Shown in pieces: positions 24,106 through 34,704 of a DNA stretch of 64,000 nt. Source of the stretch: Sphingopyxis sp. LC363 (GTDB lineage: Bacteria > Pseudomonadota > Alphaproteobacteria > Sphingomonadales > Sphingomonadaceae). The DNA is taken from positions 1 to 64,000 of the forward strand of contig NZ_JNFC01000045.1 of the NCBI RefSeq assembly GCF_000756385.1, in the 5' to 3' direction. Below the pieces are notes generated by a model that had not been told where the DNA came from, made no database searches, and worked only from the letters and a program-made list of their open reading frames with translations. The position numbers were made by a program, and so were the translations under genes. Within the stretch, counting starts at the first letter, position 1, and each line of letters starts with the position of its first letter.

Positions 24106-27100
24106 CAATAATCCTTGCGATAACGGATGGAGAGGTTCGACTGTCCCGAACCGCCCGCCTGGCTGAGCAGCGACAGCGCGCGCGTCAGGCTGATTTCTAG
24201 CTGCGTCGCCGTATAGCCGCGCGCGTCGGTGATCACCTCCAGATAGATGTCCTTGGTGATATATTGACCCGCGGCAAGCGCGGCGCCGCGCCCGAGCGTA
24301 TCGTCGGGCCCGAGCACGCGTAGCCGGTCGATCCCCGTCGCCGACTGGAGCGCGCCGAGCGGGCTCAATCCGCCGCCGCCGCTGCTGAGCGTGTTGAGCG
24401 ACGCCGCGAGCTGCACCGCCTGCAACGGCGAGAGCGTCGTAATCGAATCGCCGAACAGGATGCGCGAGACGATCTCATCCTGCGGCAGGCCGGGAACGCT
24501 CGAAAAGGCGACCTGCGGATTGCTCGCGCGCCCGGTCACGCTGACGGTCACCGTCACCGTTTCGATCTCGTCGCTCGCAATCAGGCGGATCGCGGGGTCG
24601 AACGCGTCGCCGGTCGGGAAGGTCACCCTCCCCTCCTGAAGTTCGAACGAGCGGCCCGCAAAGCCGAGCGTGCCGCGCACCAGTTCGATCTCGCCCGTCA
24701 CCTGCGGCGCCTGCGTCGTGCCGCGTAGCACGATGTCGGCGCTCCATTCGGATTCGAGCCCCATGCCCGAAACATAGATTTCGTCGGGTGCTTTCAGCGC
24801 GATGTCGAGGCGGATGAGGTCGAACAGGCTGCCGCCCACCGCCGCAAGCCCGTCGCCGCTGATCCGCTGGCGCCCGGCGGGCGGCTTGCGCCGCACACCG
24901 GTCAGCACGGGCACCTGTGCCGCGCCTTCGCGCACGATGCGATAGCGCGTTTCGGGTAACCGCAGGCTCCCCGACAGCAACGCAGTCTGCCCCGCCACCT
25001 TTTCGAGCGTCAGATTGCCGGTCGCGCGCGCCGCGATATTTTCGCTGCGGGCAAGGCGGGCGTTGTCGAGCGTCGCCTGAATGTTCATCGGATAGCCGTC
25101 GGCCGACGCGAGGCTGATAAAGCCCTTCCCCTGCAGGGTGCCGTCGCCCGCCTTTGCGGTGAGCTGCTCAATCTCCAGCCGGTTGCCCGTGAAACGGCCG
25201 TTCACGACGATATTAGTTAGCTTGGTGCCATAAGTCTGGTTCTCGTAGGTCATGTCCTTGCCGCGCACCACGCCATTGAGGCAGGGATCGGCGACGCTGC
25301 AGCTGAAATCGGCGGCGACCGCGATCGGCCCCGCGACATGCTGGTCGGCAGGACCGACGAAGGAATAGAGCGTGTCGGCCGGACCGTTGTAGCGAATGCC
25401 GCCGCCGAGCGGCGCGGCCATCAGCCGTTCGGTCCAGCTGCCCGCGCCGGGGCCAAGCGGCCGCAGCGACGCCTGCACCCGGCCCACCACGCTGCCGCGC
25501 TTGCGCATCACCGCGCGTGCCTCGCCGCCGTCGGCGAGCAGCTTGCCGGCGAAATTGACGTCGACCGGCTGGCTTACCGACGCGGCGGTCGTGCGCGTGA
25601 AGCCGGTGATCGTCAGCCGCGCGTCGGCGCGCGGGAAGCTTTCGGAATTCGCCTGCTCGAAATCGAGGCTGCCCGCCGCGCGCCCGCCCAGCCCCATATC
25701 GGGATAGACGGCGTTGAGGATCGCCATATTGACGCGCTCAAGCCGGCTCTGAAGCATGATGCCGTCGCCGAACCGTCCCGCGATGCGCGCACTGCTGCCG
25801 CGACCGAGATTGACCGTCGTCGGCAGCAATTCATATCCGTCGGCGCCGGGAATGATGCGCGCGGGCGAGGTGGTGCGGAAATTGATGCCCGTCGCGCGGC
25901 CCTGCACCGATGCGCGCCAGAGTTCGGGCGTCAGGTCGGCATTCGCGGCGATGCGGAAGGGGACGCCGCTGGTGCCTTCGACGAGCGCCTGAGCCTTGCC
26001 GCTGCCATTCCGATAGTCGATCTTCACCCGTCCGACGGCGATGTCATAGTCGCGGATTTGGGTATCGGCGATCTGGATGTCGGCGACGATATGCGGCTGG
26101 TCATAGAGTGTGACGTCGGCATCGACGATCGCCGAACCGACTGCGAGATTGGCGGCCCCGGGAAGCACGACATCGTTCGCGCGGACGTTGATCGCCGCCG
26201 CTTGATACTCGCCCGCGGCGCTCAGCCGGACGAGGCCGCCCAGACCCTGTCCCGACGCGTTGAGCTGCCCGGTGAACGGCCCGGCCTCGCTCTGTACGAG
26301 CCGGCCGTTGAACCCGATGCCCGCGAGGTCGCCGCGCTCGACGTCAATCGTCAGCGGACCCGCCGCCATCAGCAGCACGACGTCGGCCGACAGCGGCCCA
26401 TAGTCGGTCTCACCCGTCGCCGCGAGGCGATAGCCGTTCGGCGCTCCGTTGATCTTTGCCACGAGATTGGCAAGCCCGATGCCGAGGCCTGGGCGGTCGG
26501 CGGTGACCACCGCGCGCGGATCGCTGATCGTTCCGGCCAGCTGGACGCCGATTGGGCCATAGTCGGTCGAACTCGCGCGCGCGGTCAGCCGGATCTGACC
26601 GTTCGGCGCATAGCTCCCCTGCCCGCCGGTGATGCGCAGGCGCGGCGCGGTCAGCCGGAGGCCCGAGAAACGGACGACGCCATCGGTGCCATAGCGCACC
26701 GCGCTCGACGCGGTCGCATTGCCGCCGAGGAAATCGCGGACCCCCGAGTTGAACAGCCGCGTCGAACGCGCCCGGACATTGCCGACAATCTCGAACCCGC
26801 CGCGCGGCGCGGTCTTGAGGTCGGCGTCGCTGTCGATGTCGAAGATGCCGACGCTTTCGATGCGATAATCGTTGATCCGCCCGTCAATCGCGCCGGTGTA
26901 GAAACCCTTGTTCAAGTCGGCGATGATGATCGCCTTCGCGTCGATGCGCGGCGAGCGCAGGCGCAGATTGTCGCTGAGGATGCGGCCGTCCGCATAGGCG
27001 AGATCGCCGTCGAGCCGCACTTGCACCAGCGTGCCACCCGCGACGGTGTCGAGCCCGCGAATGCGCGCGGCACGGCCCGCGACCGGAATCACGATCTGGT

Positions 27101-28337
27101 CGGCATCGACGCGTGCCTTGCCCGCGAGGCTCAGCCGCTCGACGATAATGTCGTTGACCGCGAGGCTGCTCGCATTCGCCTGATAATCGACCGTCGGCAG
27201 CGCGAATTCGCCATCGAGCGTTGCTGTGGCGCGTAGGCCGCTCGCCCGCACCGCCGGCGCGATCGCGCCCGGGCGCAGAATATTGGCCGCCAGCTGCAAT
27301 CCCTCGAAGCGGTTGGTACCGAGGTCGAGCCCGCCGCTGATCCCGAGCTGCGCCGCGTCCGACGAAAGCCGGCCGTCGATCGCGGCCTTGCGCTCCTGCA
27401 GCCGTGCCGTAAGATCGATCGCGGTTTCAGTGCCCAGCAATTCGGCCGCCGGCCCGGTCAGCAGCCGCGACGCCTGTGCCGTGCCTTTGGCAGCAAAGGT
27501 GCCGTCGCGCCCCGTCAGCGCGACACGCGCGAGCGGCGCGGTGCCGAGATTCGCGGTCAGATTGCCGTTCCACGCCTTCCAGTCGCCGCGCCCGGCAAGC
27601 TTCGCGGTCAGCGTTTCCTCGAACCCGCCTATCGCGGCGAGCACCCCGCCCTGGGGCGCGGCCACATCGAGAGTCGCCGCAAGCCGGTTCTGCTCGGGCA
27701 CCGCATCGAGGACGAGCTTTAGCGCATCGCCCTGCCCGCCGCCGCCGCTGATCGTCTCGGCATTGGCGCTGACCTGCGCCCGCCGATCGGCGATCGCGAC
27801 CTTGCCGTTGAGCGCCGCCACCTGCCGCTCGCCGGCCACCGCCGGCTCGAAGACGAAGCGGTCGACGCGGAGCTGCCCGACATCGATGTCGAGGTCGGGC
27901 AGCAAAGGCTCGCCGGTGTCGGGCACCGGCTTGAAGGCGGGGATTTTCTCCATCACCAGCGTCTTTGCCGTGGCCGATCTGACATCGATATGGTTCGCGA
28001 GATAGCGGATCGGCCGCCAGTCGACACGAAGTTCGGGCGAGCGCAGGAAAACGCCCTGCGGATCGGAGAGCGAGAAGTCGCGAACGATCATCTGGCCGTA
28101 GAGCGAGCCGTCGAGCCGGCCGATGCCAATCTTCATCCCGTTTTCGAATTCATATTTTTCGATCTGGGTGACGACGAAGCGCCGCCCGGCGTCGCTGTTG
28201 AGCCCCATAAGGAACAACGCGAAGAGGAGAACAAGCCCGAGCAGGCCGAGGCCGACCCAGCGCAGGATCGCCAGCGGCCATGACCGCGGCTTCGCTGCGG
28301 CTGATTCTGCAGGGGCGAGAGGCGCCTCCTCGGTCAT
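24105..28337 (-). CDS. tamB: TamB-type translocation and assembly module protein (AsmA-like)
   Basis: The 1410-residue protein has one N-terminal membrane helix (WVGLGLLGLVLLFALFLMGL) followed by a very long beta-rich periplasmic region, and ends with the conserved DUF490 domain (roughly residues 1060-1410, with RGTLGFAGRSFELQEGRVTF and ISLTRALSLLSQAGGSG). TamB spans the periplasm and moves lipids or assists outer-membrane protein assembly. It overlaps tamA as TGATG. Confidence 0.95.
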   Translation of the reverse strand: MTEEAPLAPAESAAAKPRSWPLAILRWVGLGLLGLVLLFALFLMGLNSDAGRRFVVTQIEKYEFENGMKIGIGRLDGSLYGQMIVRDFSLSDPQGVFLRSPELRVDWRPIRYLANHIDVRSATAKTLVMEKIPAFKPVPDTGEPLLPDLDIDVGQLRVDRFVFEPAVAGERQVAALNGKVAIADRRAQVSANAETISGGGGQGDALKLVLDAVPEQNRLAATLDVAAPQGGVLAAIGGFEETLTAKLAGRGDWKAWNGNLTANLGTAPLARVALTGRDGTFAAKGTAQASRLLTGPAAELLGTETAIDLTARLQERKAAIDGRLSSDAAQLGISGGLDLGTNRFEGLQLAANILRPGAIAPAVRASGLRATATLDGEFALPTVDYQANASSLAVNDIIVERLSLAGKARVDADQIVIPVAGRAARIRGLDTVAGGTLVQVRLDGDLAYADGRILSDNLRLRSPRIDAKAIIIADLNKGFYTGAIDGRINDYRIESVGIFDIDSDADLKTAPRGGFEIVGNVRARSTRLFNSGVRDFLGGNATASSAVRYGTDGVVRFSGLRLTAPRLRITGGQGSYAPNGQIRLTARASSTDYGPIGVQLAGTISDPRAVVTADRPGLGIGLANLVAKINGAPNGYRLAATGETDYGPLSADVVLLMAAGPLTIDVERGDLAGIGFNGRLVQSEAGPFTGQLNASGQGLGGLVRLSAAGEYQAAAINVRANDVVLPGAANLAVGSAIVDADVTLYDQPHIVADIQIADTQIRDYDIAVGRVKIDYRNGSGKAQALVEGTSGVPFRIAANADLTPELWRASVQGRATGINFRTTSPARIIPGADGYELLPTTVNLGRGSSARIAGRFGDGIMLQSRLERVNMAILNAVYPDMGLGGRAAGSLDFEQANSESFPRADARLTITGFTRTTAASVSQPVDVNFAGKLLADGGEARAVMRKRGSVVGRVQASLRPLGPGAGSWTERLMAAPLGGGIRYNGPADTLYSFVGPADQHVAGPIAVAADFSCSVADPCLNGVVRGKDMTYENQTYGTKLTNIVVNGRFTGNRLEIEQLTAKAGDGTLQGKGFISLASADGYPMNIQATLDNARLARSENIAARATGNLTLEKVAGQTALLSGSLRLPETRYRIVREGAAQVPVLTGVRRKPPAGRQRISGDGLAAVGGSLFDLIRLDIALKAPDEIYVSGMGLESEWSADIVLRGTTQAPQVTGEIELVRGTLGFAGRSFELQEGRVTFPTGDAFDPAIRLIASDEIETVTVTVSVTGRASNPQVAFSSVPGLPQDEIVSRILFGDSITTLSPLQAVQLAASLNTLSSGGGGLSPLGALQSATGIDRLRVLGPDDTLGRGAALAAGQYITKDIYLEVITDARGYTATQLEISLTRALSLLSQAGGSGQSNLSIRYRKDY

Positions 28338-30628
28338 CAGAAGGCTTGCCCGATCGAGACATAGACGCTGACGCGCGCCTCGCCCGGCTTGCGCCCGATC
28401 GGCGTCGCGATATCGAAGCGCATCGGGCCGAAATTGGTGTAATAACGCGCGCCGATCCCGGCGCCGAAGCGCAGGTTCTGGAAGGTCGGCGCCGACGAGC
28501 GATAGACCTGTCCGCCATCGACGAAGCCGACGACGCCGAAATTGCCGAAGCGATAGCGCGCCTCCAACGCCACTTCGTTCACGCTGCGACCGCCGATCGG
28601 GTCGTTGTTGGGGTCTTTCGGCCCGAGCTCCTGAAAGCCGAAGCCGCGCACCGACCCGCCGCCGCCGGCATAGAAACGCCGCGAAGGCGCGAGCCGTTCG
28701 CGCGCGGCGCCGACGATCGATCCGACGCGCACACGGCCTGCAAGCACGATGCTGTCGGTCACGGGGTAATAGCCGCTGATGTCGGTACGCAGCCGCGCAT
28801 AGGGCGAGAAGCGCCCGGCGAGCGAGCCCTCGGGCTGGATCAGGCTGGTGATGCGAAAGCCCTTCGTCGGATCGAGCAGGCTGTCGGTCCGATCCATCCC
28901 GACCTGTCCGGTCAGCCCCAAGATCGTATAGAAATCGTAGCTCCGATCGCCCGTCGCGAAATCATAATCATCCTCGCGCGTTGCGATGAGTTCGACGCCA
29001 TAGGCATAAGTAAATTTTTTCTGCCAGATCGGTGTCGAATCATAGCTGACGCGCGCGCCGACGCGGCCCGTGATCGCGTTGAACGCGTCATAGGTGCTGC
29101 GCGTGACCTCGGTAACGAGCTCAAGGGTGCGGTCGCGGCGCCCGGCGTTCGACCGGCGCAGCGTCGCGCCGATCCCCTGCTCCTGCGTTCCCAGCACGCC
29201 CCGGAACGTGAGCGCACCCTCGGGCGGCAGCAGGTTACGGTGCGTCCAGCTGCCCTCCAGCCGGATCCCCTCGCCTGTGCCATAGCCTGCGCTGGCGGCG
29301 ATGGTTCGTGGCGGCCCCGCTTGCTGGGTCACCAGCATCGTCACATATTCGGTATCGTCGCCCGCGCTCTCGCCGGTCGGCTGCGGCTCGGCGGCGACGG
29401 TCGCGAACAGGCCGGTCGCGACGAGCGCCTGGCGCAGATCGTCGACCATCCGGCTGTCGTAAAGGTCGCCGCGCTTGAAACGCGCGAGCACCTCGACATG
29501 CTCGGCATCGAAGGCGAGATCGCCCGTCGTCTCGATCCCGCCGAAGCGCGATCGTTTGCCGATATCGACGGGCAGCGTGTAAACGCCGTCGCCTGTCGCG
29601 CCGTCGAGCAATATATCGCGCTGCCCGACCTTGGCGAAAGGATAGCCTTCCTCGGGCAGCTTGAGCGCGATCGCCGCCTCGGCGCCCTGGATGCGCTGCG
29701 CGACGATCGGCTCGCCGACGCTCAGCGGGAAATTATCGGCGATCAGGTTTGGCGGAATGGTCGGGTCCGCGTTGATGATGATGTCCGCCAATGTATAGCG
29801 TTTGCCCGGCTTCACATCGATGACTGCGGTGATCGGCCGGCGCTGGCGTTCCTGTCCCTCTTCGCGCGCACCCCGGTCGATCCGCGTGTCGACGACCGCG
29901 TCGTAATAGCCCTCGGACGCGAGTATCCGTTGCATCAGTTCGCCGTCGGCCGAGAGGCGCGCGCGGATCATCGCCGCATTGTCGGCCTTGCCGTCGCCGC
30001 CGTAGAGCGCCGACAGATCGCCGAACACATCGGCCAGATCGACGTCGGTGCTGTCATCGGCGTCGCTCAGCCCGTTGACCTGTACCGTATAGGAAAGCTC
30101 GACATTGTCGCTGTCAGCTTCGGCCTCGGCGAACTCGACGGGTTCGACGTCGAAATTTTCAAGCGGCGGCAGCGGCGCGGCGAGCTCGCTGTCGCTAATC
30201 GGCGCATCACCGATCACTTCGGCCGCATCGCCATCGGCCAGCGCGGGAACGGGCACGCCGTCCACCTGCGGCGGCTGGGTTTCCGCGGTCGCGTCCGCGG
30301 CATCGTCGGAGCCGTCCGCCGCCCCCTTGTTGGCCGCTTCGGTCACCAGGCGCCGCTCGAATTCGGCGATCGATTCGATCGGCCGATCGAGTTCGGCATC
30401 GTCTTCGGCGCTGATGGGCGGGATCGATTTTTCGAACTCCTCATCCTCGATGATCGGTTCGACGGCGGGCAGTTGCGCTTCGGGCGGCGGCGGCGACGGG
30501 GCAGCGATCTCGGCCGAATCGGCGTCGAGCGTCGGCACCACCTTCGGCGGCGCGACATCCTGCGCCTGCGCGGCGCCCGCCCAGGCGAGACCGATGAGTG
30601 AGGTGGCGCCGATCAGCAGCGGGCGCAT
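28337..30628 (-). CDS. tamA: TamA-type outer-membrane protein (POTRA plus BamA-like barrel)
   Basis: The 763-residue protein has a signal peptide (LLIGATSLIGLAWAGAAQAQ), an acidic low-complexity segment of about 170 residues, POTRA domains (about 190-440) and a 16-strand BamA-like barrel. The barrel contains YAGGGGSVRGFGFQELGP, the conserved VRGF motif of loop L6, and ends VSIGQAF with terminal Phe. The ATG at 30628 gives the signal peptide. It forms an operon with tamB and the lipoprotein gene. The long acidic extension is unusual for TamA. Confidence 0.93.
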   Translation of the reverse strand: MRPLLIGATSLIGLAWAGAAQAQDVAPPKVVPTLDADSAEIAAPSPPPPEAQLPAVEPIIEDEEFEKSIPPISAEDDAELDRPIESIAEFERRLVTEAANKGAADGSDDAADATAETQPPQVDGVPVPALADGDAAEVIGDAPISDSELAAPLPPLENFDVEPVEFAEAEADSDNVELSYTVQVNGLSDADDSTDVDLADVFGDLSALYGGDGKADNAAMIRARLSADGELMQRILASEGYYDAVVDTRIDRGAREEGQERQRRPITAVIDVKPGKRYTLADIIINADPTIPPNLIADNFPLSVGEPIVAQRIQGAEAAIALKLPEEGYPFAKVGQRDILLDGATGDGVYTLPVDIGKRSRFGGIETTGDLAFDAEHVEVLARFKRGDLYDSRMVDDLRQALVATGLFATVAAEPQPTGESAGDDTEYVTMLVTQQAGPPRTIAASAGYGTGEGIRLEGSWTHRNLLPPEGALTFRGVLGTQEQGIGATLRRSNAGRRDRTLELVTEVTRSTYDAFNAITGRVGARVSYDSTPIWQKKFTYAYGVELIATREDDYDFATGDRSYDFYTILGLTGQVGMDRTDSLLDPTKGFRITSLIQPEGSLAGRFSPYARLRTDISGYYPVTDSIVLAGRVRVGSIVGAARERLAPSRRFYAGGGGSVRGFGFQELGPKDPNNDPIGGRSVNEVALEARYRFGNFGVVGFVDGGQVYRSSAPTFQNLRFGAGIGARYYTNFGPMRFDIATPIGRKPGEARVSVYVSIGQAF

Positions 30629-30811
30629 GCGTGGGTGCGGCCGCCAACATGATCTGCGAAAAATTTCAGATTGTCTCATCTGCTGGCCACCGGTGCATGC
30701 TTGTGGCTCGCGAGATATGGCTGTGCAACCCGTTTCTCCCCTAATTGCAAGCTAACTCGCCGAGATCGGGACAGTTCCCGGCGATGCGGCGAATTGCGTC
30801 AGGGGAAACAA

Positions 30812-32005
30812 TCAGGAATCGGCGCCGAACAGGTCGCGGCTGTAAACCTTGTCCGCGACGTCGGCGAGATCGTCGGTCACACGGTTTGCGATGATCACGT
30901 CGGCCTCGGCCTTGAAGGCGGCGAGATCGCGGATCACGCGCGAATTGAACAGCAGATCCTCCTCGATCAGCGGTTCATAGACGATCACCTCGATCCCTTT
31001 CGCCTTGACGCGCTTCATCACGCCCAGAATGCTGCTGGCGCGAAAATTATCCGACCCCGCCTTCATCGCGAGCCGATGGATGCCGACGATGCGAGGCGCT
31101 CGCTTGATCACCTCGGCCGCGACGAAATCCTTGCGCGTCGTGTTCGACGACACGATCGCCTGGATCAGGTTCTGCGGCACATCCTTGTAATTGGCGAGCA
31201 TCTGCTTCGTATCCTTGGGCAGGCAATAGCCGCCATAGCCGAAGGAAGGATTGTTATAGAAACTGCCGATCCGGGGGTCGAGACACACGCCCTCGATCAC
31301 CTGGCGCGAGTCCACACCGTGCGCCGCGGCATAGGTGTCGAGTTCGTTGAAGAAGGCGACGCGCATCGCAAGATATGTGTTGGCGAACAGCTTGATCGCC
31401 TCGGCCTCTGTATTGCCCGTCTGCAGGATCGCGGCATCGGGCTTCAGCGATCCTTCGAGCAGCAGCCGCGCGAAATCGGCCGCGCGCGGGTGCGTGTTGC
31501 CGACGATGATCCGCGAGGGATAGAGATTGTCGTAAAGCGCGCGCCCTTCGCGCAGGAATTCGGGCGAAAAGACGATCGCATCACTGCCGAGTTCGGCGCG
31601 CATCCGTTCGGTGAAACCCACGGGCACAGTCGATTTGACGATGATCAGCGCGTCGGGCGCCTTGACCAGCGCGTCGGCGATCACCTTCTCGACCGTGCTT
31701 GTGTTGAAATAATTGGTGTCGGGATCATAATCGGTCGGCGTCGCGACCACGACGAAATTCGCATCGGTATAAGCCGCGTCGCGGTCGGTCGTCGCGACGA
31801 GGTTCAGCGGCCGGTTCGCCAGATAATCCTCGATCTCCGCGTCGGCGATCGGCGACTGCTTCGCATTGAGTTGTTCGACCTTGCGCACGTCGATGTCTAG
31901 CGCAACGACTTCGTTATGCTGCGCCAGCAAGATCGCGTTGGAAATGCCGACATAGCCTGTGCCGACCACTGCGATCTTGACGGGCGAAACAGATGCAGGG
32001 GCCAA
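30812..32005 (-). CDS. ugd: UDP-glucose 6-dehydrogenase
   Basis: The 397-residue protein has GTGYVG near the start, [35 protein letters not shown], the catalytic-Cys motif [14 protein letters not shown], and a UDP-binding C-terminus. This is the Ugd/Wzc-substrate type that makes UDP-glucuronate. The start is a TTG at 32005 preceded by AGAGGA at 8 bases; there is no ATG near. It would feed UDP-glucuronate to the epimerase at 16388 and to the polysaccharide. Confidence 0.93.
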   Translation of the reverse strand: MAPASVSPVKIAVVGTGYVGISNAILLAQHNEVVALDIDVRKVEQLNAKQSPIADAEIEDYLANRPLNLVATTDRDAAYTDANFVVVATPTDYDPDTNYFNTSTVEKVIADALVKAPDALIIVKSTVPVGFTERMRAELGSDAIVFSPEFLREGRALYDNLYPSRIIVGNTHPRAADFARLLLEGSLKPDAAILQTGNTEAEAIKLFANTYLAMRVAFFNELDTYAAAHGVDSRQVIEGVCLDPRIGSFYNNPSFGYGGYCLPKDTKQMLANYKDVPQNLIQAIVSSNTTRKDFVAAEVIKRAPRIVGIHRLAMKAGSDNFRASSILGVMKRVKAKGIEVIVYEPLIEEDLLFNSRVIRDLAAFKAEADVIIANRVTDDLADVADKVYSRDLFGADS

Positions 32006-32075
32006 TGATTTAATCCTCTGGGTGATGCGGCGCCGTCCCTAGCAACTTCGATGAACGGGCTCAACCGCGACCGCC

Positions 32076-33539
32076 TCAGGTGCCGCAAAAGGTCTTGTAG
32101 GGCCCCGCATCGGCTGGCGCCGGGAGCGTAAAGCGCTCGAGTCCCGGACGAACTTCATAAGGATGGCGGACGACGCCGAGCAGTTGAAGCCACGGCGCGA
32201 GATCGCCAGCCTCGGCCGCCTCTAGCGTCTCCTCGACCAAGTGGTTGCGCGGGATGTAGAGCGGGTTCACCGCATCCATCGCCGCGGCCAGCACGATCGG
32301 TCCACTGCTGTCGAGTGCGATCCTGTCCCACCATGCGGCGATCCACGGCGCCATCGCATCGGCGCTGGGAAGCAGGCTTTCGAGCATCGCGCCGTCGCCG
32401 CGCAGCAGCATGGCGAGCGCGCGGAAGAAGGCGGTGAAATCGACGCTGTGCGTTTCGAGTTCGTCGAACAGGCCGTCGATCAACTCGCTATCGTCGGCGC
32501 CATCGCCGCTCAGCCCCAGCTTCTGCCTGACTTTCGCATGCCAGCTGGCACGAAACCGGCCCGGTATCGCATCGACGATCGCCTTCGCCGCCTCGACATC
32601 CTCGGGCGACACGCGGTGGATCGCCGGCAGCAGCGCCTCGGCAAAGCGCGCCATGTTCCAGTGCATGATCTGCGGCTGGTGGCCATAGGCATAGCGGCCA
32701 TGGGCATCGATCGAGCTGAACACCGTGTTCACCGCAAAGCGGTCCATGAAGGCGCAGGGACCATAGTCGATCGTTTCGCCGCTGATCGCGACATTGTCGG
32801 TGTTCATCACGCCGTGGATGAAGCCGATACCGAGCCAATGCGCCACCAACTCGCATTGTAGTCCGATAACCCGATCGAGCAGCGCGAGCGAAGGGTTCGC
32901 GGCATCGACAAGGTCGGGAAAGTGACGGCGGATGCTGTAAGCCGACAACTGCGCGACGTGATCGGCGCCGAAATGCGCAGCAAAGAACTGGAAGGTTCCG
33001 ACGCGGATATGGCTGCTCGCGACACGCGTAAGCACGGCGCCAGGGTGCACGCGCTCACGCTGGACGCGATCTCCGGTAGCCACCGCCGCGAGCGCACGCG
33101 TCGTCGGCACACCCATAGCGGCCATCGCCTCAGAAACCAGAAACTCGCGCAAGACGGGCCCCATTGCCGCCTTGCCGTCCCCGTTGCGCGAAAATGCGGT
33201 CGGCCCCGAACCCTTGAGCTGGATATCGAAGCGCGCGCCGCCGGGCGCGACGATTTCGCCGAGCAGCAGCGCCCGCCCGTCACCGAGCTGCGGCGAAAAA
33301 TGGCCGAATTGATGCCCGGCATAGGCGAATGCGAGCGGGCTCGCGCCTTCGGGCAGCGAATCACCCGAGAGAGATCGCGCAAGTTCTTCATCGCCGGCGC
33401 TCGACGCGTCCACGCCGAGATTTACAGCCAATGCATGATTAAAAATAAGGAGGTTTGGTGACGACGGTTTCGCAGCCTCGGCCGGCGCGTAAAAGCCCTC
33501 CATGCTATTGTAGAAACTATTTTGGAACGCAAAATCCAT
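32076..33539 (-). CDS. selO: Protein adenylyltransferase SelO (YdiU)
   Basis: The 487-residue protein has the SelO pseudokinase fold: FAYAGHQFGHFSPQLGDGRA, DIQLKGSGPTAFSRNGDGKA, and the active-site segments FIHGVMNTDNVAI and IDYGPCAFMD. A C-terminal TFCGT contributes the conserved redox cysteine. SelO transfers AMP from ATP to Ser, Thr or Tyr of target proteins and is tied to redox stress. Its N-terminus is slightly short compared with E. coli but complete. It is not part of the polysaccharide operons. Confidence 0.94.
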   Translation of the reverse strand: MDFAFQNSFYNSMEGFYAPAEAAKPSSPNLLIFNHALAVNLGVDASSAGDEELARSLSGDSLPEGASPLAFAYAGHQFGHFSPQLGDGRALLLGEIVAPGGARFDIQLKGSGPTAFSRNGDGKAAMGPVLREFLVSEAMAAMGVPTTRALAAVATGDRVQRERVHPGAVLTRVASSHIRVGTFQFFAAHFGADHVAQLSAYSIRRHFPDLVDAANPSLALLDRVIGLQCELVAHWLGIGFIHGVMNTDNVAISGETIDYGPCAFMDRFAVNTVFSSIDAHGRYAYGHQPQIMHWNMARFAEALLPAIHRVSPEDVEAAKAIVDAIPGRFRASWHAKVRQKLGLSGDGADDSELIDGLFDELETHSVDFTAFFRALAMLLRGDGAMLESLLPSADAMAPWIAAWWDRIALDSSGPIVLAAAMDAVNPLYIPRNHLVEETLEAAEAGDLAPWLQLLGVVRHPYEVRPGLERFTLPAPADAGPYKTFCGT

Positions 33540-33760
33540 GACGTTCCATGTCGAGCGTTGACCTCAAAAATGCAAGCGCAACGCTGCAGCCACCAAATGG
33601 AGCGCGCGTCATATTCACCCAAAGCGCGCGCAAAATGGGCTAGGCGGCAAAATGCCATCGGCACATCTTTGACCGGACGCGCCACCCCGGATTGACCAGC
33701 GCAACCGAAGCAGAATCGAAAACCACCCAAGACGACCTTTGCGCCAACCGCCTTCTGCTA

Positions 33761-34411
33761 TTATTTTTCCATGACGCGAGCCGGATTTCCGATCACGGTG
33801 ACGCCCGCCGGTACATCTTTCGTAACGACAGCCCCCATTCCGACGGTCGCTCCCGAACCGATCACGAGCGGCTTGCCGGGCGTCCCTTGGCGGAGAATGG
33901 CCCCGGTCCCGATATAGGCGCGATCCTCGATATGAACATTGCCATTGCATTTGACGCCGGGAGCAAACGTTACGAAATCGCCGATGACGCAGTCATGCGC
34001 GACATAGCTGTAGATATTCGCATGAAAAGCGCGGCCGATCCGGACATCGGATGTCAGGATGACGAAGGGTTGCAGAATAGCCCCTTCGCCGATCGTGATA
34101 TTGTCGCCCGTCACCACATTGGCGGCCCGAATGTCGCAACCCGCGATCCCCGCCTCGGCGCAGCGAGCCATCAACTTTTCGCGTACCGCCGCATCTGCGA
34201 TCGCGATCGCGACGGCAGCTCCGTCATCTGCCTGCTCGACAAACGCCTGCCATGTCAGGACATCGTAGCCGTTGACCCGTGCGTCAGAATTTGCCGCATT
34301 ATCGTCGATGAAAACCAGCCGCTTATTGCTTTGCGCATATTGCTCGCGCGCCACCGACATCACTTCGCGTCCGAAGCCACTGGCTCCATAAATTCCGATC
34401 AGCCGACTCAT
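33761..34411 (-). CDS. PglD/NeuD-type sugar O- or N-acetyltransferase
   Basis: The 216-residue protein has an N-terminal nucleotide-sugar-binding Rossmann-like domain (IYGASGFGREVMSVA) and a left-handed beta-helix of hexapeptide repeats (VAHDCVIGDFVTFAPGVKCN then GKPLVIGSGATVGMGAVV). VAHDCVIGD carries the histidine expected at the PglD active site. It would acetylate UDP-4-amino-4,6-dideoxy-GlcNAc or a similar amino sugar. GGAG precedes adjacent ATGs; 34411 has the best spacing. Partners would be the dehydratase at 56152 and the aminotransferase at 48609. Confidence 0.85.
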   Translation of the reverse strand: MSRLIGIYGASGFGREVMSVAREQYAQSNKRLVFIDDNAANSDARVNGYDVLTWQAFVEQADDGAAVAIAIADAAVREKLMARCAEAGIAGCDIRAANVVTGDNITIGEGAILQPFVILTSDVRIGRAFHANIYSYVAHDCVIGDFVTFAPGVKCNGNVHIEDRAYIGTGAILRQGTPGKPLVIGSGATVGMGAVVTKDVPAGVTVIGNPARVMEK

Positions 34412-34704
34412 CATTTGCTCCATTCATGACATCGAAACGATCATCGCAACGAATGCTTCGATGGGACAGCTCCGTGAATCCAGATGCGGCGGCGTGAATG
34501 CACGATCCCTTCGCCCGTCGCAACCGCGCTGTTCGAAAGATACGGCGAAACGGCGCGGAAATCCGGCGCCAAAGAAAAAATGTCCAAAGGCTTCGCTAGA
34601 AAAGTGAATCCAACGCGATGTATAATGATACAGACGAGCCGGCCGTCATGTTCAGTTTTCGCTGGCCAGCATGGATGGCCGCGTTAAAGGCCTCTGGCGT
34701 ATCT

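Noticed and set aside
25338-27236. 632-codon plus-strand frame inside tamB
   Set aside because: It lies antisense to TamB and its residue content (Arg, Asp, Ala rich) is that of a mirror frame, with no domain.
28280-30601. 773-codon plus-strand frame opposite tamA
   Set aside because: It covers the TamA gene in antisense; TamA has signal peptide, POTRA domains and barrel motifs, so the opposite frame is a shadow.
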